NCBI GenBank assembly: GCA_964511555.1
Contig: CAZEFR010000001.1
Coordinates: 62,001-126,000 of the forward strand
DNA: 64,000 nucleotides
DNA from: CAIZGX01 sp964511555
Lineage (GTDB): Bacteria; Bacteroidota; Bacteroidia; Flavobacteriales_D; Sanyastnellaceae
Reading direction: 5' to 3'
Positions 8,364-16,234 of this stretch are shown piece after piece (the stretch's first letter is position 1; every line of letters begins with the position of its first letter). A program made the translations under genes and the position numbers. The notes below the pieces were generated by a model that did no database searches, was not told the DNA's origin, and was given only the letters and a program-made list of their open reading frames with translations.

Positions 8364-9317
8364 ATGAAAAAACTGTATTTTCTTCTCATATTTTTTTCGC
8401 TTGCAGGAGTGACTAAAGCTCAGCAAGATCCGCAATTTTCAATGTGGATGTTTGATCGCATATCCTTCAATCCAGCAGCAGCCGGTATAGACAACATGCA
8501 CCAGATTCAAGCATTTCACAGAGATCAGTGGAATGGCTTCAACGGTGATCCAGAAACCTATTTGTTTAACTATAACGGTTACGTGAAGGCGGCAGGAAGA
8601 ACTGTTGGAATTGGACTATCGGCCATGACTGAAATGCTGGGTCAAGAGCAAAACAAGTTCCTACGTTTATCGGGAGCGTACCATTTGCCGGTAGGGAATA
8701 ATATTCTTTCTGCTGGTTTTCAAGTTGGAATGGTTTCGAAAACATTAGGTACAAACTGGGTAGCAATTGACCCAACTGATCCGAATATTCCTACCTCAGG
8801 GCTTTCTCAGGGTGGTTTTGACGCTAACCTTGGTTTGATGTTTTATCAAAAAAATAAATTTTATGCAGGTGTGAGTGCCACTCATCTACCAGCTACGAAC
8901 TTGGACGATTTGGGTTTTGAAACTGCTCGTCATCTTTATTTTATGGGTGGTTACAACCATGATTTGAATAACGGACTTGTACTTCGTTCAAATGCTTTAG
9001 TTAAATCGGATATGAATGCAGCACCTGCATTTGATATCAATGCGAACGTTTTGTGGAACAACTTGTTATGGGGAGGGGTGGCGTTCAGACCAGGAGACGC
9101 TGTTGCGCCAATGGCAGGACTGCAAATGACGCTCAACACCGTTCAGCAAGGCAGATACACTTATGTGCACGGATTTAAAATGGGATATTCATATGATGTT
9201 ACGCTTAGTACTATAAAAGACTACAGCGCTGGCTCACACGAACTGTTTCTAACATACGAATTCAATTTAGGAAAAACCCCAATTCGCAGAATTTCGGGTG
9301 ATCCACGATTGTTGTAA
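8364..9317 (+). CDS. porP: PorP/SprF family outer-membrane protein of T9SS
   Basis: An outer-membrane beta-barrel of the PorP/SprF family, associated with T9SS substrates and with the GldK/GldN ring. A signal peptide ends at about residue 19 (GVTKAQ), followed by the family's hallmark start QDPQFSMWMFDRISFNPAAAG and then alternating beta-strand segments to an aromatic C-terminus. The 317-residue length is normal. It is first in the order porP-gldK-gldL-gldM-gldN, the same order as porPKLMN of Porphyromonas gingivalis. The 78-bp gap to gldK contains a nested inverted repeat (about 9334-9353) that might serve mRNA processing. Confidence 0.92.
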   Translation: MKKLYFLLIFFSLAGVTKAQQDPQFSMWMFDRISFNPAAAGIDNMHQIQAFHRDQWNGFNGDPETYLFNYNGYVKAAGRTVGIGLSAMTEMLGQEQNKFLRLSGAYHLPVGNNILSAGFQVGMVSKTLGTNWVAIDPTDPNIPTSGLSQGGFDANLGLMFYQKNKFYAGVSATHLPATNLDDLGFETARHLYFMGGYNHDLNNGLVLRSNALVKSDMNAAPAFDINANVLWNNLLWGGVAFRPGDAVAPMAGLQMTLNTVQQGRYTYVHGFKMGYSYDVTLSTIKDYSAGSHELFLTYEFNLGKTPIRRISGDPRLL

Positions 9318-9395
9318 CAATAAAATGAAACTCAACGTAGTTATAATAACGTTAAACTTAACCCAACAGAGTTTAGCTAATTAATTTAGGAAGTC

Positions 9396-10787
9396 ATGAA
9401 AAAATCAATTTTCTTTTTCGCACTGCTAGCTGCAACGCTAGTAGGATGTTACCCTGGACCAGCCGGAGAGCTAGTAGGAGTATACCCACGGGAAGAATGG
9501 GTTCAAGTTAACCCTTACGGAATGAATTACATTCACTTTGGGTCCTTCACCATGGGAAACAATGACCGTGATCTTGCTGGTGGAATGACAGTAAAGGCGA
9601 AGACCGTTACAGTTTCAGCCTTTTACATGGATCAGCATGAAATTTCAAACAATGAGTATCGTCAGTTTGTGTATTGGGTGCGTGACTCTCTCATGAGAGA
9701 TCAGTTAGCTCAGAACGAGATTGAAGGCTTCGGTATCTCGGAAAGAGAAGACGGTCGAGAAATGGATCGTTTCATAAACAAAGGATATAAGCTTGATTGG
9801 GAGACTGAGATTGACATGGAGAATGATGAGATTTTTGATGTTGTTTATGATGAATTTTACCTTCAAGGGGCAGATAAATATTATGACAGAAAAGAAATTG
9901 ACTCAAGAAAATTGAAATACCGCTACTGGTGGATTGATTTTGAAGGCGCGGCAAAGAAAAAAGGTAATCGCGACGAAGAGACCGGTGAAAAGAATTCTTT
10001 GGACCAGTTGCATTCAATTAAGATTAACTCTGACAGAACAAAATTTGTTGTTGAAGAGCAGATTAATGTTTACCCCGACACGTTGGTTTGGGCGCATGAT
10101 TTCACCTATTCGAATAATACACACTTAACTGAAACCTATTTCTGGCATCCAGCATACGACGACTATCCTGTAGTAGGTGTAACTTGGGGACAATGTCAAG
10201 CGTTTTGCGCTTGGAGAACTCAAATCCTTAACGAGTGGAAGCAGCAAAACGGTGAAACGTTTGTTCAACGTTTCCGTCTTCCTTCAGAAGCTGAATGGGA
10301 ATATGCTTCTCGTGGTGGTCTTTCAAATGAAGAGTATCCTTGGGGAGGTCCTTACACACGTAACTACTTGGGTTGTCCATTGGCAAACTTTAAGCCTATG
10401 CGTGGTGATTATCCGGATGATAATGGTGTTCACACTGTTCCTATTGGATCATACTCTCCAAACGGTTGGGGACTGTACAACATGGCTGGAAACGTTGCAG
10501 AGTGGTGCAATACGGCATACGATGAAGCGGCTTATGAGTTAATGCATGATTTGAATCCAGAGTACGACTACCGTGCAAAGGAAGATGACGCAACAACTCA
10601 AAAGCGTAAAGTAATACGCGGTGGCTCTTGGAAGGACATCTCTTATTTTATTCAGTGTGGTTCTCGTTCATATGAGTTCCAAGACACTGCTAAGTCATAC
10701 ATCGGGTTCCGTTGTGTAATGACTTATCTTGGACGTGGAAAGAGTGGTCCTGCTGAAGACTGGAACAGTCCATCAGGAAGTGAATAA
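9396..10787 (+). CDS. gldK: T9SS ring lipoprotein GldK/PorK
   Basis: An outer-membrane lipoprotein that forms, with GldN, the periplasmic ring of the type IX secretion and gliding machine. The lipobox gives Cys18 (TLVGC). The rest is a formylglycine-generating-enzyme/sulfatase-modifying-factor fold: FTMGNND near residue 50, MDQHEISNNEYRQF, RLPSEAEWEYASRGG, NMAGNVAEWCNTAYDE and the C-terminal RGGSWKD...GFRC. This fold is structural in GldK, not catalytic. A highly charged insert (about residues 125-205) separates the first and second parts. The 463-residue length is typical. Confidence 0.97.
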   Translation: MKKSIFFFALLAATLVGCYPGPAGELVGVYPREEWVQVNPYGMNYIHFGSFTMGNNDRDLAGGMTVKAKTVTVSAFYMDQHEISNNEYRQFVYWVRDSLMRDQLAQNEIEGFGISEREDGREMDRFINKGYKLDWETEIDMENDEIFDVVYDEFYLQGADKYYDRKEIDSRKLKYRYWWIDFEGAAKKKGNRDEETGEKNSLDQLHSIKINSDRTKFVVEEQINVYPDTLVWAHDFTYSNNTHLTETYFWHPAYDDYPVVGVTWGQCQAFCAWRTQILNEWKQQNGETFVQRFRLPSEAEWEYASRGGLSNEEYPWGGPYTRNYLGCPLANFKPMRGDYPDDNGVHTVPIGSYSPNGWGLYNMAGNVAEWCNTAYDEAAYELMHDLNPEYDYRAKEDDATTQKRKVIRGGSWKDISYFIQCGSRSYEFQDTAKSYIGFRCVMTYLGRGKSGPAEDWNSPSGSE

Positions 10788-10835
10788 TTTTTTTGAAACC
10801 AATTAAACCTCATAATAACTTAAATTTTTAAATCA

Positions 10836-11627
10836 ATGAAACCTGGAAGTAAAGCTTGGAAGAATTTTATGGCAAAACTGTACGGAATCGGAGCAGCTGT
10901 CGTAATTATTGGAGCGATGTTTAAAATACAGCACTGGCCTTTTGCGTCTTTGTTGCTTGTTGTGGGATTGAGTACTGAAGCTGTTATCTTCTTTTTCTCG
11001 GCTTTCGAACCTTTACATGAAGAGCCAGATTGGTCTTTGGTTTATCCAGAATTAGCTACCCCAGAAGATGGTGAGCATGGCCACGGTTCGAAGAAAACAG
11101 CAGTGAACAAAGGTGTTTCTCAACAATTAGATGTGTTATTGAGTGAGGCGAAAATTGATGGTGATTTAATTGCAAGTCTTGGAGACGGCATGAGAACATT
11201 TAGCAGCAACGCTCGTCAAATGGCAGATTCAACAGATGCGGCAATGGCAAGTTCTAACTATGCAAGCTCTTTGCAAGATGCATCTGCGAAAGTGTCTAAA
11301 TTGGCTTCTACTTATGAAGCGGCTTCGGAGCAATTAACCGGTTTGGCTGCTCATACAGAGCAAGGTGCTAGCGCGGGTGAACATCTTCAGAAGATGTCTC
11401 AAAACCTATCCGCTTTGAACGGAATGTACGAACTTCAATTAACTGAATTGGAGAAGACACGTGTTATGTTCGGTGATATGGGTGCCTTGGTGAAGAATCT
11501 TGCAGACTCTGTTGAAGACACGAAGTTGTACAAAGAGAATATTTCTGAGTTGGCTCACAACTTGAAGTCGTTGAACACGATTTACTCAAATATGTTAAAT
11601 GCAATGGGCTCTGGCCGTCAAGCATAA
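10836..11627 (+). CDS. gldL: T9SS/gliding motor inner-membrane protein GldL
   Basis: GldL forms the pentameric proton-conducting stator-like part of the motor with a GldM dimer. Two transmembrane helices occupy about residues 15-31 and 36-57; the second holds E48 (VGLSTEAV), matching the functionally essential glutamate of the Flavobacterium johnsoniae protein (E49). The KIQHWPF turn between helices is also conserved. The remaining 200 residues form a cytoplasmic helical domain with coiled-coil character. The 263-residue length is usual. It lies 48 bp after gldK and 44 bp before gldM. Confidence 0.97.
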   Translation: MKPGSKAWKNFMAKLYGIGAAVVIIGAMFKIQHWPFASLLLVVGLSTEAVIFFFSAFEPLHEEPDWSLVYPELATPEDGEHGHGSKKTAVNKGVSQQLDVLLSEAKIDGDLIASLGDGMRTFSSNARQMADSTDAAMASSNYASSLQDASAKVSKLASTYEAASEQLTGLAAHTEQGASAGEHLQKMSQNLSALNGMYELQLTELEKTRVMFGDMGALVKNLADSVEDTKLYKENISELAHNLKSLNTIYSNMLNAMGSGRQA

Positions 11628-11658
11628 GTTCCATATAATAATTGTAGTAATTAAAATA

Positions 11659-11664
11659 AGGAGG
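11659..11664 (+). promoter_or_regulatory. perfect Shine-Dalgarno AGGAGG before gldM
   Basis: AGGAGG lies 7 nt upstream of the gldM ATG, ideal spacing for anti-Shine-Dalgarno pairing. Other genes of the operon have no such site, and Bacteroidota ribosomes are known to hide the anti-SD in 30S proteins, so this site is out of the ordinary here. Confidence 0.75.
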
Positions 11665-11671
11665 AACTAAA

Positions 11672-13378
11672 ATGGCTGGTGGAAAAGAAACCCCACGGCA
11701 GAAGATGATCGGGATGATGTATCTCGTTCTAACCGCACTTCTTGCCATGAATATTTCGAAGGACGTTTTGAACGCCTTCATTCAAATCAATCGCGGATTG
11801 GTTAAAAATAGTGCAAACTCCGAAGAGCGCGCTGATGCGACGTTAGGGTTGTTAGACAACTGGAGTGACAAAGAAAAGGCAAAGCCTTTTCAAGAGAAGG
11901 CTCACGAGATGGTAGATAAGGCAGATGCCTTGGTAAAGCACATCGTGGAACTTAAGGCACGTGTCTTGGCTTGTTCTGCAAAAGGAAATCCTGACGGCTC
12001 AGGTTTCGAAGAGTTTATCGTAGATGGACATTTAATAGACATCGGTGATAAAGAAAAGGTTTCTAAGCCAGATGAGAATCAGAACACTACAGGTATGCTT
12101 ATCGGTGACGAACCGTCTTCTCCGAAAAGTGGACCATGGTCAGCGGTAGAATTACGTGAAAAGCTAACAGCATTTTCTGAAGAATGTCAAAATTTGACTG
12201 TGACAGATCTAAAGGGTAAGGCACATGGTATGGCAACGGACTCTCCTGAGGCTAAGGCTCTTATTGCCAATACATTTGCTTTTGCAGATATTCCAGACAA
12301 TGAAGGAAATCCAGAAAAATGGGAAACCGCGTTGTTTTATCACACTCCGCTAGCTGCGGTAATTGCTCACCTAAGTAAGATTGAGTCAGATGTTATCTTG
12401 GTGAAGAACACTGTTTTGAACTTCTTGGCATCTTCGATTAACGCATCTGATTTGAAATTCTCGGATGTAACAGTCGCAGTTGTTCCGAAACAAAGTTATA
12501 TTTTGAAAGGTGACTCTTTTGTAGCAGAAATATATTTGGCTGCTTACAACAAGGCGAGCAAGACAAAAGTTTACATGGGCGGAGAAGTAAGTGAAGGAGC
12601 GAAGGCTGAGGTTTTCGATTATTCAGGAAAAGAAGCGATTATGTCTGGTTCAGACGGAAAGTGTAAGTTCAAGATTAACGAAAGTGCTCTAGGTTCTCAC
12701 TCCCACAAAGGTGTAATTGTTTATCAAGATGCCGATGGGTCTGACAAAGCTATTCCTTTCATCATTCCTCCATTCACTGTGGGTGAAGCGGCGTTAGTTG
12801 TTTCTCCAACTGCTATGATGGTGTTCTATGAGCGTGTAGAGAATCCTGTTGAAATTTCGGTTCCTGGTGTAGATCCGAGTCAGCTTAATGTCAGCATGAG
12901 TGGTGGTTCTATTTCTCCGAAGGGAGGTGGAAATTACGTAGTAATGCCAACAAACGGGTCGAAGGATGCAACCATCAACGTTTCCGCAACAATCAATGGG
13001 AAACAAGTAAGCATGCCTGGTAAGCAGTTTAAGATAAAGAAATTGCCAGATCCAACTCCTTCGTTCCAAGGAAAGAATCACATGACTACAACCATTTCTC
13101 GTGGAGATGCAACTGCAGCTTCTGCTGTGTTTGCAAGCATGGGTGCCGATTTCGTTTTCCAAGGAATTCCTGTTTCAATAAATGGTTTTACAATGACTGT
13201 TGCAAGTGCGGGAAAGATTACTCCGGAAATGCGTGCTACCAATGGCTCGTTAACCTCCGAAATGAAGACAGCTTTGTCTAAAGTGAAAACAGGTGACAAA
13301 ATTTATGTAGAAAGAATTGAGGCTTCTGTAGCCGGTGAAAGACGTCCTCTTCCATCGATAAGCTTGAAAGTTCAATAA
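11672..13378 (+). CDS. gldM: T9SS/gliding motor protein GldM
   Basis: GldM anchors in the inner membrane next to GldL and spans the periplasm with four domains to contact the GldK/GldN ring, passing on rotary force. One transmembrane helix is near the N-terminus (about residues 14-33, MMYLVLTALLAMN). R9, just before it, matches the arginine thought to pair with the GldL glutamate. The periplasmic part has helical D1 followed by Ig-like domains, the last two GldM-specific. At 568 residues it is somewhat longer than the F. johnsoniae protein. The start is supported by a perfect AGGAGG at 7 nt. Confidence 0.96.
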   Translation: MAGGKETPRQKMIGMMYLVLTALLAMNISKDVLNAFIQINRGLVKNSANSEERADATLGLLDNWSDKEKAKPFQEKAHEMVDKADALVKHIVELKARVLACSAKGNPDGSGFEEFIVDGHLIDIGDKEKVSKPDENQNTTGMLIGDEPSSPKSGPWSAVELREKLTAFSEECQNLTVTDLKGKAHGMATDSPEAKALIANTFAFADIPDNEGNPEKWETALFYHTPLAAVIAHLSKIESDVILVKNTVLNFLASSINASDLKFSDVTVAVVPKQSYILKGDSFVAEIYLAAYNKASKTKVYMGGEVSEGAKAEVFDYSGKEAIMSGSDGKCKFKINESALGSHSHKGVIVYQDADGSDKAIPFIIPPFTVGEAALVVSPTAMMVFYERVENPVEISVPGVDPSQLNVSMSGGSISPKGGGNYVVMPTNGSKDATINVSATINGKQVSMPGKQFKIKKLPDPTPSFQGKNHMTTTISRGDATAASAVFASMGADFVFQGIPVSINGFTMTVASAGKITPEMRATNGSLTSEMKTALSKVKTGDKIYVERIEASVAGERRPLPSISLKVQ

Positions 13379-13398
13379 AAAAATAAAAACGTAAGGCC

Positions 13399-14265
13399 AT
13401 GAAAAAGCTATTTCCATTACTAATTGTTGCAGCATTTGTATTTGTTGCAAACAGTGCCTACGCACAACCACGCAGAAATGTGTTGGACGGGGCGTATGTG
13501 CAAGAAAACAATCCGCAACGCAGAGTGAAGGAATGGCCTTATTTGCGCGAGGCTGATGTGCTTTGGAAGAAACGTGTTTGGGAAGAAATAGATCTTCGTC
13601 AAAAGATGAACTACCCGCTTCTTTATCCTTTAAAAGATCTTAAAGGGCGTAAAAGCCTTTGGCAGGTTATGATAAAAGGAATTGAAGATGGGAATTTAAC
13701 TGCTTACAGTACAGGTCCTGATGGGGCGGATGATGAGTTCACCTACAAGTTAGAGCCAGAGCAAGTAAAGGCCTTATTGAATATTCCGATTACAGTAAAA
13801 AACTACATCAACGCAGATGAGTATGTATTGAAAGACACAATGATTACTCGTGAGGCAGAAGATATTGTTGGATACCGTTTGAAGGAAGATTGGATATTCG
13901 ATAAGCAGCGTTCTCAACGTTATGTAAGAATTATTGGTATTGCGCCAATGGTTCTTCCAAGAAATGCTGAAGGACAATTGCGTGATCCAGATAACCCAGT
14001 AGCTGTTCCATTGTTTTGGTTATACTACCGCGAGTGTCGCTATGTATTCGCTAATTGGGATAGCTTCAATGGTGTGAATGATGCTTTTCGCGGTAGCTAT
14101 GACGATCTTTTTGAAATGAGAAGATTCTCAGCTCATGTGATTAAAGAAGAGAATGTGTACGATCGTGAAATTCAACAGTATGCTCAGGGCATAGATGCGC
14201 TCTTGGAAAGCGAAAGAGTGAAGAAGGAAATCTTCGAGTATGAGCATGATTTGTGGAATTATTAA
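13399..14265 (+). CDS. gldN: T9SS ring protein GldN
   Basis: A periplasmic protein that completes the GldK/GldN ring beneath the outer membrane. The signal peptide ends at about residue 23 (NSAYAQ). Family-typical features are EWPYLREADVLWKKRVWEEIDLRQKMN, LFWLYYRECR, and RGSYDDLFEMRRF toward the C-terminus. The 288-residue length is normal. It is the last gene of the operon, 20 bp after gldM, and a strong terminator starts 20 bp after its stop. Confidence 0.96.
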   Translation: MKKLFPLLIVAAFVFVANSAYAQPRRNVLDGAYVQENNPQRRVKEWPYLREADVLWKKRVWEEIDLRQKMNYPLLYPLKDLKGRKSLWQVMIKGIEDGNLTAYSTGPDGADDEFTYKLEPEQVKALLNIPITVKNYINADEYVLKDTMITREAEDIVGYRLKEDWIFDKQRSQRYVRIIGIAPMVLPRNAEGQLRDPDNPVAVPLFWLYYRECRYVFANWDSFNGVNDAFRGSYDDLFEMRRFSAHVIKEENVYDREIQQYAQGIDALLESERVKKEIFEYEHDLWNY

Positions 14266-14284
14266 TGAGTAAGTTTTGAATCTG

Positions 14285-14318
14285 AACCCCTCGGTTTATC
14301 CGAGGGGTTTGTTTTTTT
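14285..14318 (+). terminator. rho-independent terminator of the T9SS operon
   Basis: AACCCCTCGG and CCGAGGGGTT form a perfect 10-bp, GC-rich stem with a TTTAT loop, followed by TGTTTTTTT. It lies between gldN and the ABC-F gene, whose ATG is only 8 nt after the T-run. Confidence 0.9.
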
Positions 14319-14326
14319 AGGAAGTA

Positions 14327-16234
14327 ATGATAACAGTAGGTAATTTAAGCGTGCATTTTGGCTCAAGAGAGCTATTCTCAAAGATCGGATACTTCATAGG
14401 TCCGAGAGAAAGAATTGGTTTGGTGGGAAAGAACGGAGCAGGGAAATCAACAATGCTCAAGATTCTAGCTGGAACTCAAAAACCGACCGAAGGAACTATT
14501 TCGCTCGCACGCGGAACAACAGTCGGGTATCTTCCACAAGAAATGGTCCATTCAGAAGATGCTTCTGTATACGAAGAGGCGCAAGGTGCTTTTCGTGAGT
14601 TACAGGTAATGAAAGCACGAATGGACGAGTTAGGAGATTTAATTGCGAATCACTCTGATTATACATCGGACGATTATGCAAATCTCATTGACGAAATTGA
14701 ATCGGTTTCGCATCGCTTGTCTTTGCTCGATGTTGGAAGCACAGACGAGAAAATAGAACGTGTTTTAAAAGGCCTGGGATTTACTTCAAAAGATTTGAAG
14801 CGTCCCATGCGCGAGTTCAGCGGCGGTTGGAAAATGCGCGTTGAGTTGGGTAAACTCCTTCTGGAGAACCCAGATCTGCTCTTACTTGATGAGCCTACCA
14901 ACCACTTAGATATTGAGAGTATTGAATGGTTGGAAGAATTTCTTGTTGAATATCCCGGTGCGATAGTCCTTATTTCTCACGATAGAACATTCTTAGACAA
15001 TGTTACTAAGCGTACAATAGAGATTTCTAAATCGAAAATCTATGATTATAAGTTCTCATATTCGAAGTACATTGTTCAGCGTGAATCAGAAGTAGAGCGT
15101 CAAGAAAATGCGGCGAAGAATCAGCAGAAGTATATTGAAGACACGAAGAAACTGATTGACAAGTTCCGCGCTAAAAAAGATAAAGCGGCTTTTGCTCAAA
15201 CCTTAATACGCAAATTAGATAAACTTGAAAAAATAGAGGTAGACGATATCGATGGCACAAAGGTGAGAATAGCGTTTCCGCCTGCACCTCATGCGGGAAA
15301 AGTCATTTTGGAAGGATTCGATGTTGGAAAATCATACGGCGATTTACACCTTTTTTCCAAGGTCAATTTCCAAATAGCTCGCGGAGAGAAAGTAGCACTA
15401 ATAGGTAAAAACGGTGTTGGTAAAAGCTCCATGCTTCGCATGATCATGAATCAAGAGCCTTATGACGGTGAATTGAAAATTGGTTACAGTGTTGAAGTGG
15501 GTTATTATGCGCAAAATCAAAGCGACATTTTAGATGGCGAGAAGACGGTGTTTCAGACAATTGACGACGAAGCAGTTGGTGATATAAGAAAAAGTGTTCG
15601 TGGTTTATTAGGCGCGTTTTTGTTCAGTGGTGATGATATAGACAAGAAAGTAAAGGTATTGTCCGGAGGGGAAAAAGCACGATTAGCTTTTTGTAAATTA
15701 CTTCTTCAACCTTACAACTTCTTGGTGCTCGATGAGCCTACCAATCACCTTGACTTAGCTTCCAAAGAAGTACTGAAGAATGCTATAGCCAAATTCGACG
15801 GTACAGTTCTTTTGGTGTCACACGATAGAGATTTCTTGGATGGGTTAACTCAGAAGGTATTTGAAATACAGGCAGATAGAATGGTCGTGTTTCCAGGCGA
15901 TGTTAAAGAATTCTTGCGCGATAAAAAGGCAACGAGTATTGCACTTTACGAAAACGAGAAGGTGGTGAAGCAGCAAGAAAAAGCACAGAAAGTAGAACCG
16001 GTTGTGGAGGCGAAGCCAGCTGTAAAAATTGACAAGGCGAAAGAGAAGGAAATAAAAAAAGTGGAGGGAGATATTGAGAAGAAAGAGGCTCAAATGGCTG
16101 AGTTGGAAACTGAAATGGCAAGCATGGATTACAGTAATCTCGAGCATGTGAATTCACAGAATACCAAATACGAGCAATTGAAAAAAGAGCTCGAAGGTCT
16201 TATGGAAAAATGGGAAAATCTTGCCGCGGAATAA
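14327..16234 (+). CDS. ABC-F family ATPase (Uup/EttA-like)
   Basis: A soluble twin-ATPase of the ABC-F group, which binds the ribosomal E site and helps translation of difficult sequences. Walker A motifs are GKNGAGKST (near residue 36) and GKNGVGKSS (near 359); signatures are FSGGWKMR and LSGGEKARLAF; Walker B motifs are LLLLDEPTNHLD and FLVLDEPTNHLD. There are no transmembrane segments. The linker between domains carries a charged helix (about 240-310). After the second domain comes a Lys/Glu-rich coiled coil (about 540-635), as in Uup. The ATG begins 8 nt after the T9SS terminator, leaving no room for a promoter of its own outside that hairpin. Confidence 0.92.
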   Translation: MITVGNLSVHFGSRELFSKIGYFIGPRERIGLVGKNGAGKSTMLKILAGTQKPTEGTISLARGTTVGYLPQEMVHSEDASVYEEAQGAFRELQVMKARMDELGDLIANHSDYTSDDYANLIDEIESVSHRLSLLDVGSTDEKIERVLKGLGFTSKDLKRPMREFSGGWKMRVELGKLLLENPDLLLLDEPTNHLDIESIEWLEEFLVEYPGAIVLISHDRTFLDNVTKRTIEISKSKIYDYKFSYSKYIVQRESEVERQENAAKNQQKYIEDTKKLIDKFRAKKDKAAFAQTLIRKLDKLEKIEVDDIDGTKVRIAFPPAPHAGKVILEGFDVGKSYGDLHLFSKVNFQIARGEKVALIGKNGVGKSSMLRMIMNQEPYDGELKIGYSVEVGYYAQNQSDILDGEKTVFQTIDDEAVGDIRKSVRGLLGAFLFSGDDIDKKVKVLSGGEKARLAFCKLLLQPYNFLVLDEPTNHLDLASKEVLKNAIAKFDGTVLLVSHDRDFLDGLTQKVFEIQADRMVVFPGDVKEFLRDKKATSIALYENEKVVKQQEKAQKVEPVVEAKPAVKIDKAKEKEIKKVEGDIEKKEAQMAELETEMASMDYSNLEHVNSQNTKYEQLKKELEGLMEKWENLAAE

